Shown piece by piece: positions 43,982-52,730 of a stretch of DNA of 64,000 nt; within the stretch, counting starts at the first letter, position 1; each line of letters starts with the position of its first letter. Source of the DNA: Paenibacillus timonensis (GTDB lineage: Bacteria > Bacillota > Bacilli > Paenibacillales > Paenibacillaceae). The DNA is taken from the NCBI RefSeq assembly GCF_009725205.1, contig NZ_WNZY01000016.1, positions 1-64,000 of the forward strand, read 5' to 3'. The position numbers were made by a program, and so were the translations under genes. The notes beneath the pieces are model-generated. The model saw nothing but the letters and a program-made list of their open reading frames with translations. It searched no databases and had not been told where the DNA came from.

Positions 43982-45220
43982 ATGAACCGAAATGAATCTA
44001 TTGAAAATAAAGCCCGCGGCGCAGTGGATTTGCCCGCGCTGGGAGAGGTGGCTGCAAAGTCGACACGTTCGTGGAGGGTAGAGCCTGGAACGGGGTTCGC
44101 AACCTCTGGGGGACAAGTTGCTGATGCCGGCGTGTCGGAAGTTCCGGCGACGGGGGAGGCGGCGGCTGCCCTGAAGGAAGCCGCCGCGGTGTTAGCCTCT
44201 GGCGGGACGGTGGCGTTTCCGACGGAGACGGTGTACGGGCTTGGCGCAGATGCGCGGAATACGGCGGCGGTGGAGGCGATTTTTGCCGCCAAGGGCCGCC
44301 CCTCCGATAATCCGCTGATCGTGCACATCGCCGACATGAGCCAGCTGAACGGACTCGTCACGGAAGTGAACGAGACGGCACGGCGGCTCATGGAGGCGTT
44401 CTGGCCCGGGCCGCTGACGCTGGTGCTGCCCGTGGCCGAAGGCGCCGTCTCGCCGCGCGTGACGGCGGGGTTGTCCACCGTGGGCGTGCGCATGCCTGCC
44501 CACGACGTGGCGCTGCGGCTGATCGCCGCAGCGGGGTGCCCGGTGGCGGCGCCCAGCGCCAACCGGTCGGGGCGACCGAGCCCCACGCTGGCGAGCCACG
44601 TGGGCGAGGACCTGTCCGGCCGCATTGACGGTATCGTCGACGGCGGGCCCACCGGGGTGGGCCTGGAGTCGACGGTCGTGGAAGCCGGCCGGGACGGGGT
44701 TGTCACCGTGCTCCGCCCAGGCGGGATCACGGTAGAGCAGCTCGCCCGCGTCGCGGGCGCGGGCGTGCGGCTGGACGCCGCCCTGCAGCCGGAGGCGGAA
44801 GCGGGCGGCGGAGCGGCCCCGGGCCCGGCGGCTGCGCCGCGCGCGCCGGGCATGAAGTACACGCACTACGCGCCGCAGGGCGTGCTGCGCATTGTGCGCG
44901 GGTCCGCCGACCGGGTGGCGGACCGCATACGGGCCGAGCTCGCGGCGGCCGCGGCGCGCGGAGAGAAGACGGGCGTGCTCGCCTTCGACGAGCGCCTCCC
45001 GTCTTACCGCGCCGACTGCGCGCTATCGCTCGGCCGCGAGGCCGAGCTGGAGACGGCGGCGCACCGTCTCTACGCTGCGCTCCGCCGCTTCGACGAATGC
45101 GGCGTCACTTACATCCTCGCCGAAGCCTGCCCCGAGGAGGGGCTTGGCTCGGCGGTGATGAACCGGCTGCTGAAAGCCGCCGGTCACCGGGTGATCGAGG
45201 CCGGCGGAGATTTGGATTAG
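43982..45220 (+). CDS. ywlC: L-threonylcarbamoyladenylate synthase (Sua5/YwlC)
   Basis: Makes threonylcarbamoyl-AMP from threonine, bicarbonate and ATP for the t6A37 modification of tRNA. The YrdC domain starts at GGTVAFPTETVYGLGADARNT (about residue 73) and includes KGRPSDNPLIVHI and SANRSGRPSPT. The Sua5 C-terminal domain follows from about 290 (APGMKYTHYAPQG). The N terminus is about 25 residues longer than in B. subtilis, and the true start may be internal. The linker between domains is an Ala/Gly/Pro-rich stretch. The second half is very GC-rich compared with flanking genes. Confidence 0.95.
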   Translation: MNRNESIENKARGAVDLPALGEVAAKSTRSWRVEPGTGFATSGGQVADAGVSEVPATGEAAAALKEAAAVLASGGTVAFPTETVYGLGADARNTAAVEAIFAAKGRPSDNPLIVHIADMSQLNGLVTEVNETARRLMEAFWPGPLTLVLPVAEGAVSPRVTAGLSTVGVRMPAHDVALRLIAAAGCPVAAPSANRSGRPSPTLASHVGEDLSGRIDGIVDGGPTGVGLESTVVEAGRDGVVTVLRPGGITVEQLARVAGAGVRLDAALQPEAEAGGGAAPGPAAAPRAPGMKYTHYAPQGVLRIVRGSADRVADRIRAELAAAAARGEKTGVLAFDERLPSYRADCALSLGREAELETAAHRLYAALRRFDECGVTYILAEACPEEGLGSAVMNRLLKAAGHRVIEAGGDLD

Positions 45221-45239
45221 GGCAGGGGGTGAGACGGAC

Positions 45240-46106
45240 ATGATCCGTATCGGCCTGGCCGGCTGGGGGGATCATGACGATTTATATCCTGCCCGGACGC
45301 CGGCCAAAGACAAGCTCGCTTGGTACGCGAAGTATTTTGATGTGGTGGAGGTCGACAGCTCTTTTTACGCTGTGCTGGGAGAAGAAGTGTATCGCCGTTG
45401 GTTGGCTGAGACACCGCCAGATTTCACGTTTATTATCAAGGCTTATCAGGGGATGACCGGCCATAGTCGGGGCAAATCGCCGTTTGGCGGGCCGGGCGAT
45501 ATGTTCCAGGCTTATCTGAACTCGATCCGCCCGGTGGTGGAAGCCGGTCGGCTTAAGGCCGTGATGTTCCAATTCCCGCCCTGGTTCGACCGTACGCCGG
45601 AGCATGTCCGGCAGTTACGGGCCATCCGCAAATGGATGGGGAACTTGCCGGTGGCACTGGAATTTCGCCATCAAAGCTGGTTCGCGGGGGACAACCAGGA
45701 GCGCACGCTGGATTTCATGCGCCAAGAGGGTTGGATTTATATCGTTTGCGATGAACCTCAGGCGGGGCAGGGTTCAGTCCCTACAGTGCTGGAACCGACG
45801 GATGCCGAATTGACGATCGTCCGTATGCACGGCCGAAATGCCGTGGGCTGGAGCCAAGCGGGCGCATCCAATTGGCGGGAGATCCGCACGTTATACCGCT
45901 ACTCTCGAGAGGAGCTTCTAGAGTGGACCGAGATGCTAATCCAGTTACTCGGGAAAGGGACGAACGAGATCTGCATGCTCTTCAACAACAACTCTGGCGG
46001 GGATGCAGCTGTTAACGCCCTGGAGATGATGGATTTGCTGGGTCAATCGCCACGCGAGCTTCCGCCGCGTCAAATGGATCTGTTTGGCGGCTGGGAGGAT
46101 GAATGA
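45240..46106 (+). CDS. DUF72 family protein (YecE-like)
   Basis: 288-residue TIM-barrel protein of the DUF72/YecE family. The N-terminal signature is IRIGLAGWGDHDDLYP, followed by YFDVVEVDSSFYAVLGEE, VMFQFPPWF, ALEFRHQSWF and, near the end, CMLFNNNSGGDAAVNALEMM. All are family hallmarks, but the enzymatic function is unknown. AGGGGGTGAG precedes the ATG, 19 nt after ywlC, so the two are probably co-transcribed. It is not a member of the usual Bacillus ywl cluster. Confidence 0.9.
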   Translation: MIRIGLAGWGDHDDLYPARTPAKDKLAWYAKYFDVVEVDSSFYAVLGEEVYRRWLAETPPDFTFIIKAYQGMTGHSRGKSPFGGPGDMFQAYLNSIRPVVEAGRLKAVMFQFPPWFDRTPEHVRQLRAIRKWMGNLPVALEFRHQSWFAGDNQERTLDFMRQEGWIYIVCDEPQAGQGSVPTVLEPTDAELTIVRMHGRNAVGWSQAGASNWREIRTLYRYSREELLEWTEMLIQLLGKGTNEICMLFNNNSGGDAAVNALEMMDLLGQSPRELPPRQMDLFGGWEDE

Positions 46107-46189
46107 GCAGATTCCTTAACCCGATGAATCGTTGAATGGGATATTCGTCCACATCGTTCGTTTGCGGCTCGTTCGGCGCTGGATTGCGA

Positions 46190-46381
46190 AAATAGCGGTA
46201 GAAAGTGGCGTTATTTATAGAGAGGGAGCCTCGTATTGGGGAAATAGCGGTATTTTAGGACGTTATTTCTATGGATATCGGGGTGCCAGCCTCCTAAGGA
46301 GGGGAATAGCGCCACGAATTACCGCTATTTCTATGAAAACCTCGAATTTCGAGAAAATAACGCCACGAATTACCGCTATTT
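46190..46381. repeat. Cruciform element of four 27-nt units (two direct, two inverted)
   Basis: Units at 46190–46216 and 46242–46268 read AAATAGCGGTA…CGTTATTT. Units at 46304–46330 and 46355–46381 are their reverse complements, ending TTACCGCTATTT. Each is exactly 27 nt and starts are 52, 62 and 51 nt apart. The whole can fold as a large cruciform or RNA hairpin. No gene is present in 46107–46783. Confidence 0.8.
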
Positions 46382-46428
46382 CACAGACAGGCGGGGCGAG
46401 CGGGGGGATTGTAACGCCAAGGAGGTAC

Positions 46429-46556
46429 CCTCACGGCTTGCTATCGATCGGATAGCCTCACGGCTTGCCCTCGAGTGGACAGCTCTGCGGCTCGCTCATA
46501 CTCGAGTGGATAGCCTCACGGCTTCGCTCATACTCGCGCGGACAGCCTCGTGGTTC
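46429..46556. repeat. Degenerate tandem repeat before mntP
   Basis: About five imperfect copies of a 27–34-nt unit built on GGATAGCCTCACGGCTT. It is followed by a strongly C-rich, purine-poor stretch to about 46640, in which nothing is recognisable. Confidence 0.65.
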
Positions 46557-46783
46557 CGCCCTCCCCGCCGCCCCGCCGCCCCATCCCCCTATCCTGCCAC
46601 TCAAGCCCCCACGCCTCACACTCCCGATCCGCCCATCTCCTCCTCACAAGTTTTGATAGAACTCCAGCAAGGCCGCTAACCGTCTTCCGCCATAATCTCC
46701 CAATCCCGCTCTCCCGCCAAGTCATGAACCGGGAACTGTCCGCATATGGTTGTACAAAAGACTGGACAAAAGGGGATTCGGTT

Positions 46784-47344
46784 ATGACGGAGGCTTATGA
46801 GCGGCTGGGAGAGCTGTTGACGATCCTGCTGATGGCGGCTGCGTTAGGAATGGACGCGTTATCGCTGGGCGTCGGCATCGGCATGAAGGGGGTCCGCCGC
46901 AAGGACGCGCTCCGCATCGGAACGATGGTCGCTCTCTTTCACGTGCTTATGCCTCTGCTTGGCATTGCGGCGGGGCAATATGTCGGCGCGCTGCTGGGAA
47001 GCCTGGCGCGGTATGCCGCGGGAGGGCTGCTGTTCCTGCTCGGAGCCCATATGATCCTCAGTTCGATTAAAGGCAGCGGGATGCAGTCGATTAACCACCG
47101 AACCTGGTTTGGCGTGCTGCTGTTTTCGCTTAGCGTCAGCATCGATTCTTTTTCCGTGGGCGTGTCACTTGGGATGTTCCATGGAGATTGGCTGCTGACC
47201 GTCCTGGCCTTCGGTTTTTTTGGCGGCGTCATGTCTTTGGTGGGGCTTGCGATGGGACGAGGCGTGGGGCGTTCGCTTGGCGATTACGGCGAGGCGGCAG
47301 GCGGGGCGATTTTGCTAGCTTTTGGATTGCTGTTCATCTTTTGA
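46784..47344 (+). CDS. mntP: Manganese efflux pump MntP (YwlD)
   Basis: 186-residue membrane protein with six hydrophobic spans and internal two-fold repetition. The metal-binding Asp-containing motifs appear as AALGMDALSLGVGIGMK (about residue 23) and LSVSIDSFSVGVSLG (about 118), as in MntP exporters that protect cells from excess Mn(II). The ATG at 46784 follows AAAAGGGG. The long open frame upstream crosses C-rich repeats and is not part of the gene. No yybP-ykoY-like Mn riboswitch could be recognised upstream. Confidence 0.88.
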   Translation: MTEAYERLGELLTILLMAAALGMDALSLGVGIGMKGVRRKDALRIGTMVALFHVLMPLLGIAAGQYVGALLGSLARYAAGGLLFLLGAHMILSSIKGSGMQSINHRTWFGVLLFSLSVSIDSFSVGVSLGMFHGDWLLTVLAFGFFGGVMSLVGLAMGRGVGRSLGDYGEAAGGAILLAFGLLFIF

Positions 47345-47417
47345 AACTACGGCTTTTCGTGTTAAAATAAAGGTCCAAACGCGGGAATGCTCCCGCTTAA
47401 CCTGGAGGTGAAAGGGC

Positions 47418-48002
47418 ATGCGCATCTTATTTGTTTGTACCGGGAATACCTGCCGCAGCCCGATGGCCGAAGGCATGCTGCGTAAGCTGGCGCGAGACCG
47501 GGGGCTGGATGTGCAGGTTCGTTCGGCCGGCGTGGCCGCCATGAAAGGCAACACCATTTCCCATCATGCGGGAGCCGTTTTGCGGGATCGGGGGATCACG
47601 GATGCCTTTGAATCCACCCCTTTATATGCCGAATTGGCGGATTGGGCCGATCTGATCCTGACGCTGACGCAAGGGCATAAACGACAGGTTGTTCATTCTT
47701 TTCCGGAGACAGCCGATAAAATATTCACGTTAAAAGAGTACGTCGAGGACGACGTCTCCATTATAGCCAATCTGGAGGAGTTCCGGCGGTTGGCGGCGGA
47801 CCGGGAGTTGGCCCGGGCGCTGGGCAGCGAGTGGTCTGCGGCGCAGCAACGACGGCTCGATGAGCTGCAGCAACGGTTGCCGGCCTACGACATTTCCGAT
47901 CCGTTTGGCGGTTCGCGGGTGGATTACGACCGGGCGGCAGCCGAGATTGGGGCCGCACTGGAGAAGCTGATCGCCAAACTGGAGCGCGGCGAGGGGCATT
48001 AA
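47418..48002 (+). CDS. ywlE: Protein-arginine phosphatase (low-molecular-weight PTP family, YwlE)
   Basis: Removes phosphate from phosphoarginine marks made by McsB. The P-loop is Cys7-TGNTC-Arg13-Ser (C-x5-R) and Thr11 is the residue that gives YwlE arginine specificity. The C-terminal DPF acid loop appears as ISDPFGGSRVDYD. The protein is 194 residues against about 150 in B. subtilis; the extra length is a charged helical insert at about 120–155. GGAGGTG precedes the ATG. It is 73 nt after mntP. Confidence 0.95.
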   Translation: MRILFVCTGNTCRSPMAEGMLRKLARDRGLDVQVRSAGVAAMKGNTISHHAGAVLRDRGITDAFESTPLYAELADWADLILTLTQGHKRQVVHSFPETADKIFTLKEYVEDDVSIIANLEEFRRLAADRELARALGSEWSAAQQRRLDELQQRLPAYDISDPFGGSRVDYDRAAAEIGAALEKLIAKLERGEGH

Positions 48003-48127
48003 ACCTGTTGCATTTGCCCCGTCGATGCTTTATTCTAAGAGCAGAAGATTTTAGTTCCGATGTAACTGGCGACAAGAGTGGATCAAACCACGATGGAGCA
48101 TCGGATTATACGGCCGGTCGCCTGGGC

Positions 48128-48168
48128 AAAGAGCACGACGCGCGTGAGCTGCGTTATGCTCTTTTTTT
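48128..48168 (+). terminator. Terminator after ywlE
   Basis: AAAGAGCA pairs with TGCTCTTT with an inner GC hairpin, followed by a T run. A –10-like TATAAT (48227–48232) follows for the next gene. Confidence 0.8.
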
Positions 48169-48287
48169 GTTGGGTGGTCATGTGTTGTGGGGGAACATCC
48201 TCCGTTTGCGGCAAGCCTTTCTCTGTTATAATAAGGACAGACTATGTTTACATGTTCTTGGTTGGTGGAGAAAGGAGCGGGCATCAA

Positions 48288-48872
48288 ATGGAGCAGGAAG
48301 AGCTCGGAACGATTCGGACGCAAGTGGCAGCGGTCGCGGAGGAAGTTGCCGCCGCAGCTAACCTGGGTCCGGGAAAACTGCTGGTCGTTGGAGCCAGCAC
48401 CAGCGAAGTGGCGGGTAAACGAATCGGCACGGGCGGAGCTGAAGATATCGCGTCCGAGTTATGGGCCGGGATCGAGCAGGTCCGGGCTAAATATGGCTTC
48501 GACGTTGCGTTTCAATGCTGCGAGCATTTGAACCGTGCGCTGGTGGTTGAACGCACGGTGCTGGAGCGGCTTTCGTTGACGGAGGTAGCTGCGGTGCCTG
48601 TACCGAAGGCGGGCGGATCGATGGCCGCGGCGGCCTATCGGCGTTTGTCGGCTCCGTGCCTGGCGGAGATGCTCGAAGCCCATGCCGGGATCGATATCGG
48701 CGAGACGTTAATCGGCATGCATTTGCGACGAGTGGCGGTGCCGTTTCGTCCTTCGTTGCGCAAGATTGGGCAGGCGCGCGTTACGGCAGCCACAACTCGT
48801 CCGAAGCTGATCGGCGGGGAACGGGCCGTTTACGCGCTTCCGCTGGATTCGGATTCCACACTTTGCGAGTAA
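48288..48872 (+). CDS. ywlG: TIGR01440 family protein YwlG
   Basis: 194-residue conserved Firmicutes protein of unknown function, UPF0340 family. Recognisable segments are LVVGASTSEVAGKRIGTGGA (about 27–46), FQCCEHLNRALVVER (about 72–86) with adjacent cysteines, and the C-terminal IGMHLRRVAVPFRP. The ATG at 48288 has AAAGGAG about 10 nt upstream. It lies between ywlE and glyA as in Bacillus, although rpiB, which normally lies between ywlE and ywlG, is missing. Confidence 0.92.
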   Translation: MEQEELGTIRTQVAAVAEEVAAAANLGPGKLLVVGASTSEVAGKRIGTGGAEDIASELWAGIEQVRAKYGFDVAFQCCEHLNRALVVERTVLERLSLTEVAAVPVPKAGGSMAAAAYRRLSAPCLAEMLEAHAGIDIGETLIGMHLRRVAVPFRPSLRKIGQARVTAATTRPKLIGGERAVYALPLDSDSTLCE

Positions 48873-48906
48873 GATGGGATATTCATTATAAGGGGGATAA
48901 CGGAAG

Positions 48907-50154
48907 ATGGAAAATTTGAGAAATCAAGATCCAGCGGTGCTGGAGGCTATGAATTTGGAGCTGAAGCGTCAGCGCAACAATATTGAGCTGATCGCTTCCG
49001 AGAACATCGTCAGCGAGGCGGTGATGGAAGCGATGGGTTCCGTGCTCACGAACAAATACGCCGAGGGATATCCGGGCAAACGCTATTACGGCGGTTGCGA
49101 ACGTGTCGATATCGTGGAAAATATCGCTCGCGACCGGGCCAAAGAATTGTTTGGCGCCGAGCATGCGAACGTGCAGCCGCATTCCGGTGCGCAAGCGAAC
49201 CTGGCGGTTTACCTTGCCGCGATCAACACCGGCGACACCGTGTTGGGGATGAACCTCGCGCACGGCGGTCACTTGACCCACGGCAGCCCGGTTAATGCGT
49301 CCGGCTTGTTCTATAATTTCGTGGCGTACGGCGTTCAGGAAGATTCGTTCTTGATCGATTACGACGAAGTGCGCAAAGCGGCGTTTAAGCATCGCCCGCG
49401 CCTCATCGTGGCTGGAGCGAGTGCGTATCCGCGGATTATCGATTTCGAAAAATTGGCTTCCATCGCAAACGACGTGGGCGCTCTTTTCATGGTCGATATG
49501 GCGCATATCGCCGGACTCGTAGCTGCAGGACTGCATCCGAACCCGGTACCGCATGCTCATTTTGTGACGACAACAACGCATAAGACGTTGCGCGGTCCGC
49601 GCGGCGGGATGATTTTGTGCAAACAGCCATGGGCTGCTGCGGTTGATAAAGCGGTATTCCCGGGGACGCAAGGCGGGCCTCTGATGCACGTGATCGCTTC
49701 CAAAGCGGTTGCGTTGGGCGAAGCGCTTCAGCCTTCTTTTAAAACCTATGCGGAAAACGTTGTGAAGAACGCCAAAGTTCTGGCGGAAACGCTGATGGCC
49801 GAAGGCTTGAACATTGTCTCCGGCGGCACGGATAACCACCTGATGCTGGTGGATACACGCAACCTGAACATCACGGGCAAAGACGCCGAGCATGTGCTCG
49901 ACTCGATCGGGATCACCGTGAATAAAAACGCGATTCCATTCGACCCAACCAGTCCTTTCGTCACTAGTGGGATCCGGATCGGTACGCCGGCTGCTACATC
50001 GCGTGGCATGGATGAGGAAGCGATGAAGGAGATCGGCCGGATTATCGCGGTCGTGCTGAAATCGCCGAAGGACGAAGCACTGCTGGACAAAACTCGCAAA
50101 CAAGTGTCCGAGTTGACCGACCGTTACCCGTTGTACCCGAACCTGAAATATTAA
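48907..50154 (+). CDS. glyA: Serine hydroxymethyltransferase
   Basis: PLP enzyme converting serine and tetrahydrofolate to glycine and methylene-THF. 415 residues with the SHMT signatures [32 protein letters not shown], the PLP lysine in [15 protein letters not shown] (Lys near residue 226) and the C-terminal [27 protein letters not shown] precedes the ATG. It is followed by a terminator, so upp and mnaA downstream are separate transcripts. Confidence 0.98.
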   Translation: MENLRNQDPAVLEAMNLELKRQRNNIELIASENIVSEAVMEAMGSVLTNKYAEGYPGKRYYGGCERVDIVENIARDRAKELFGAEHANVQPHSGAQANLAVYLAAINTGDTVLGMNLAHGGHLTHGSPVNASGLFYNFVAYGVQEDSFLIDYDEVRKAAFKHRPRLIVAGASAYPRIIDFEKLASIANDVGALFMVDMAHIAGLVAAGLHPNPVPHAHFVTTTTHKTLRGPRGGMILCKQPWAAAVDKAVFPGTQGGPLMHVIASKAVALGEALQPSFKTYAENVVKNAKVLAETLMAEGLNIVSGGTDNHLMLVDTRNLNITGKDAEHVLDSIGITVNKNAIPFDPTSPFVTSGIRIGTPAATSRGMDEEAMKEIGRIIAVVLKSPKDEALLDKTRKQVSELTDRYPLYPNLKY

Positions 50155-50168
50155 GAATTCGCCATAAC

Positions 50169-50200
50169 AAAGCCAGGAGCTAACTGCTCCCGGCTTTTTT
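50169..50200 (+). terminator. Terminator of glyA
   Basis: AAGCCAGGAGC pairs with GCTCCCGGCTT (one mismatch), followed by TTTT; usable also by the convergent methyltransferase gene. Confidence 0.9.
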
Positions 50201-50216
50201 GTGTTTAAGATGGAGG

Positions 50217-50990
50217 TTATTCCCTCTCTTTGATCGCCATGACGCGAAGTCGACTGGTATCCAGCATCCACTGACCTTCCTTATATAAAGCGGGTTTTGC
50301 GAGGGAGACTATGGCATCGTACAGGGGAGCTCTCTCAGAAGATGGGATTCCGGTGAAAAAATAGTCAGCAAAGCTGTCGAGCCACTTTCTTACGGCCTCT
50401 TCCCCTTTCAATGGTGTGGGAAGGTCGAGATGCCGGGCGAACGTAACGCGGAAGCCGACTCGTTCCAGCAGGCTAGCGTACTCCCCGATGCTGGGGTGAT
50501 ACCAAGGATTTCGCCCCTCCCAAGGATATCCATGTGTTTTCATCACCTGCTCGATAGCTCGGGTCAACGCGGCGACATTGCCTTTTCCCGCGAATTCGAC
50601 CGCCAACCGGCCGCCTTTCCGCAGGGCGAGGCGGATCGTTTCGGTAACGGCAGGCGCATCCTGGATCCAATGCAAAGCGGCATGGGAAAATACGGCGTCA
50701 TAGTGTCTGTCGCTCCGGTAATGCCGAGCATCTCCGACTTGAAGGTCCAGCTCGGGATACCTCTGTTTCGCGCGATGGATCATTTCTTCGGATGCATCAA
50801 TTCCGGTGGGGATGGCTCCGGCGGCAGCAATAGCTGCCGTGAGATCCCCATTCCCGCAGCCAAGGTCGAGAATACGTTCGCCCGGCAGCGGATGCAGCCA
50901 GGTTAACAGCTCGACGCCCGGTCTGGAGGTTGCATGCCGATGATCGTGAGAATTGGGTTTGCTTGTTGAGCGGTTAGGGGGTTCGTTCAT
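50217..50990 (-). CDS. Class I SAM-dependent methyltransferase (Tam-like)
   Basis: About 257-residue cytoplasmic methyltransferase. The SAM motif I is ILDLGCGNGDLTAAIA, followed by the acidic GIDASEEMI and the HAALHWIQD segment characteristic of trans-aconitate methyltransferase-like enzymes. The ATG at 50990 is chosen: GGAGGAGG precedes it and it overlaps the stop of the upstream flavoprotein gene (ATGA), implying translational coupling. Substrate unknown. Confidence 0.88.
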   Translation of the reverse strand: MNEPPNRSTSKPNSHDHRHATSRPGVELLTWLHPLPGERILDLGCGNGDLTAAIAAAGAIPTGIDASEEMIHRAKQRYPELDLQVGDARHYRSDRHYDAVFSHAALHWIQDAPAVTETIRLALRKGGRLAVEFAGKGNVAALTRAIEQVMKTHGYPWEGRNPWYHPSIGEYASLLERVGFRVTFARHLDLPTPLKGEEAVRKWLDSFADYFFTGIPSSERAPLYDAIVSLAKPALYKEGQWMLDTSRLRVMAIKERE

Positions 50991-51904
50991 CCGTTCCTCC
51001 TCCATGCCTCCAGATTCAGTTCATTATTCAGTGCCGCGGCGGCCATTGCTCCAGAGGAGGCTGCCGCGATGGCCTGGTGTCGCATCGTTACGGCGTCTCC
51101 GGCGCTAAATACTCCCGGTACGGTCGTTCTCCCCAATTCGTCAACGATGATCGTTCCCGTTTCGGTGACCTGGCAACCCAAGGATTGGGGGAGGTTAGAG
51201 CCGATCGCCAGGTCGGGACGGAAGAAGATTCCCCTGCACGATATCGCTGTGCCATCCTCGAGTACAACTTGCCGCACAATCCCGTCTTCTGATTCGATGG
51301 AACGAATCTTTGCGTCGTGGAGAGGGACGCCGTGCTGCCGTAAATCCTCGCGATCCGCGTCCGTCAGCCCGTCAGGGCCGTTCGTGCATAACGTGAAGCG
51401 GTCTGTCCAACCGGAGATCAACGGGATGAAGTGCATGGCGTCTGCCCCTCTCGAAATGATAACCAGTGGCTCATCGCGTAATTCCCAACCGTCACAGTAG
51501 GGGCAAACGAAGGCGCTCCGACCATAAACCTCAGTGAGACCCGGGATATTCAGCGGTTGATCCTTCATGCCAACGGTGAACAGCAGCTTCTTGCTGCGGA
51601 GGGTGATTCCCTTGGCGGTTGTGATCTGGAAATGACCGTCCGCCCCGTCGGCGGATTGAACAGCTTCTTCAATAAATGTGATGCCGGGATAGCGGACGAT
51701 TTGCTCCTTTGCAAGCCGTCGCAACTCACCCGGGGGAATTCCGTCGCGAGTAAGAAATCCGTGAGCCTCTCGCGTCACGCGGTTGCGGGGTTTTCCTTCA
51801 TCGATCACTACCGCTTTCTTACGAGCTCTGCCCAACATGAGGGCGGCGTTTAAACCGGCGGGCCCACCTCCAATAATGACGGCATCATACAGAGTTTTAT
51901 CCAT
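50987..51904 (-). CDS. Thioredoxin-reductase-like FAD/NAD(P) oxidoreductase
   Basis: 305-residue flavoprotein of the TrxB fold. The N-terminal FAD motif is IIGGGPAGLNAALMLGRA. A CPYC redox pair lies in FVCPYCDGWE (about 131–140), and the C-terminal FAD motif is GVFSAGDAVTMRHQ. The active-site CPYC is a Cys-x-x-Cys as in TrxB-like proteins. AGGTGCAG precedes the ATG. It lies between an Rrf2 regulator and a methyltransferase gene and is probably co-transcribed with them. Its electron partner is not evident. Confidence 0.9.
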   Translation of the reverse strand: MDKTLYDAVIIGGGPAGLNAALMLGRARKKAVVIDEGKPRNRVTREAHGFLTRDGIPPGELRRLAKEQIVRYPGITFIEEAVQSADGADGHFQITTAKGITLRSKKLLFTVGMKDQPLNIPGLTEVYGRSAFVCPYCDGWELRDEPLVIISRGADAMHFIPLISGWTDRFTLCTNGPDGLTDADREDLRQHGVPLHDAKIRSIESEDGIVRQVVLEDGTAISCRGIFFRPDLAIGSNLPQSLGCQVTETGTIIVDELGRTTVPGVFSAGDAVTMRHQAIAAASSGAMAAAALNNELNLEAWRRNG

Positions 51905-51962
51905 CTTTACTGCACCTCCATAGATCTTTAATATCTATAATTAAACGACAAGAAGTGTCGGA

Positions 51963-52454
51963 TCACTTCTTGTCCGCAAGGGATCTCCGAGCCGTAACGG
52001 CTGCATCAACCACCGATTGGATCGTATGCTCTTGCAAATACCGATTCAGTTGTTGCTCAGCGCCATCCATGACCTGCTTTACCAGGCATACGCATCGTGC
52101 TGGATCATGATCGGCTTGGCAACGGTCGTCGCGTTCTTCATCAGCCAGCAAACGATGCTGATTCGATTCCATATTCGAACATTCGAATAAATGCTGCCGA
52201 CCTTCGATGACTTGGATTACCTCAAGAAAGGTGATCTGATCCGCAGGCCGAGCTAACTCGTAACCGCCGTTCACCCCCGGTACCGCGCGGACGATGCCGT
52301 CCTGCCGCAGTTTGGACATGATTTTGGAGAGATAACTTTCCGACACGCCAAGCATTTCAGACAATGACTTGATACCGACGTTCTGGCGCCGTTCCGCATT
52401 CGTTAAGTGAATGAGGGCGTGCAGCGCATAATCGGTGCTTTTGGAATATTGCAT
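51963..52454 (-). CDS. Rrf2-family transcriptional regulator
   Basis: 163-residue regulator with the Rrf2 winged helix-turn-helix (YALHALIHLT, LGVSESYLSKIMSKLRQDGIV). Four cysteines lie at 92, 112, 121 and 123. The C-terminal trio spacing is compatible with an Fe-S cluster or thiol sensor, but not identical to NsrR or IscR. The ATG at 52454 follows AAGGAAGGGAC. The operator at its own promoter suggests autoregulation, and the flavoprotein gene downstream is a probable target. Confidence 0.88.
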   Translation of the reverse strand: MQYSKSTDYALHALIHLTNAERRQNVGIKSLSEMLGVSESYLSKIMSKLRQDGIVRAVPGVNGGYELARPADQITFLEVIQVIEGRQHLFECSNMESNQHRLLADEERDDRCQADHDPARCVCLVKQVMDGAEQQLNRYLQEHTIQSVVDAAVTARRSLADKK

Positions 52455-52476
52455 GGACGGTCCCTTCCTTTGAATG

Positions 52477-52526
52477 ATTATGGACTTAGTGTATCCATAA
52501 TATCGGATGGGTATCCCGACTGTCAA
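52477..52526 (-). promoter_or_regulatory. Promoter and operator of the Rrf2 gene
   Basis: On the minus strand TTGACA (52526–52521), 18 nt and TATTAT (52502–52497). The inverted repeat ATTATGGA-N9-TCCATAAT (52477–52501) overlaps the –10 and is the likely Rrf2 site. Confidence 0.7.
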
Positions 52527-52637
52527 GGGCTCTCGGATGAATGGGGCTGATTGCAAGTGGGTTGCTTCATATATAAGCGGTTTCTTTTTGACGGCTTTGC
52601 AACATGTTGTAGCGAGGGTGAAAATGCCAACTTGGAG

Positions 52638-52646
52638 TGATATAAT
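52638..52646 (+). promoter_or_regulatory. Extended –10 promoter of upp
   Basis: TGATATAAT, about 85 nt before the upp ATG; no good –35. No attenuator was seen in the leader. Confidence 0.5.
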
Positions 52647-52730
52647 AGACAAGATTTGTGGAGCGTTCGAAGAATGGGAACGAGATGGCAAGTAAAGACT
52701 TAGCTATAAAAGCGGAGGGACGAACGAAAT

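Noticed and set aside
46190..46381. Possible CRISPR array
   Set aside because: Units are only four, two are inverted, and the intervals are not uniform spacers; no cas genes are present. The same applies to 53384–53568 and to the 7-nt and 15-nt satellites.
46550..46783. N-terminal extension of MntP
   Set aside because: The extra 78 residues are Pro/Ser/Arg-rich from C-rich repeats. The ATG at 46784 has a proper ribosome site and gives the family length.
46640..46783. yybP-ykoY manganese riboswitch before mntP
   Set aside because: Searched by eye for the conserved loops and stems; nothing similar was found.
48886..50271. 461-residue minus-strand open frame
   Set aside because: Lies antisense to glyA, whose protein is unmistakable; composition is His/Arg-rich shadow coding with no ribosome site.
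52507..52695. 62-residue ORF before upp
   Set aside because: Covers the divergent Rrf2 promoter and the upp –10. The possible short peptide from 52624 has no clear ribosome site.
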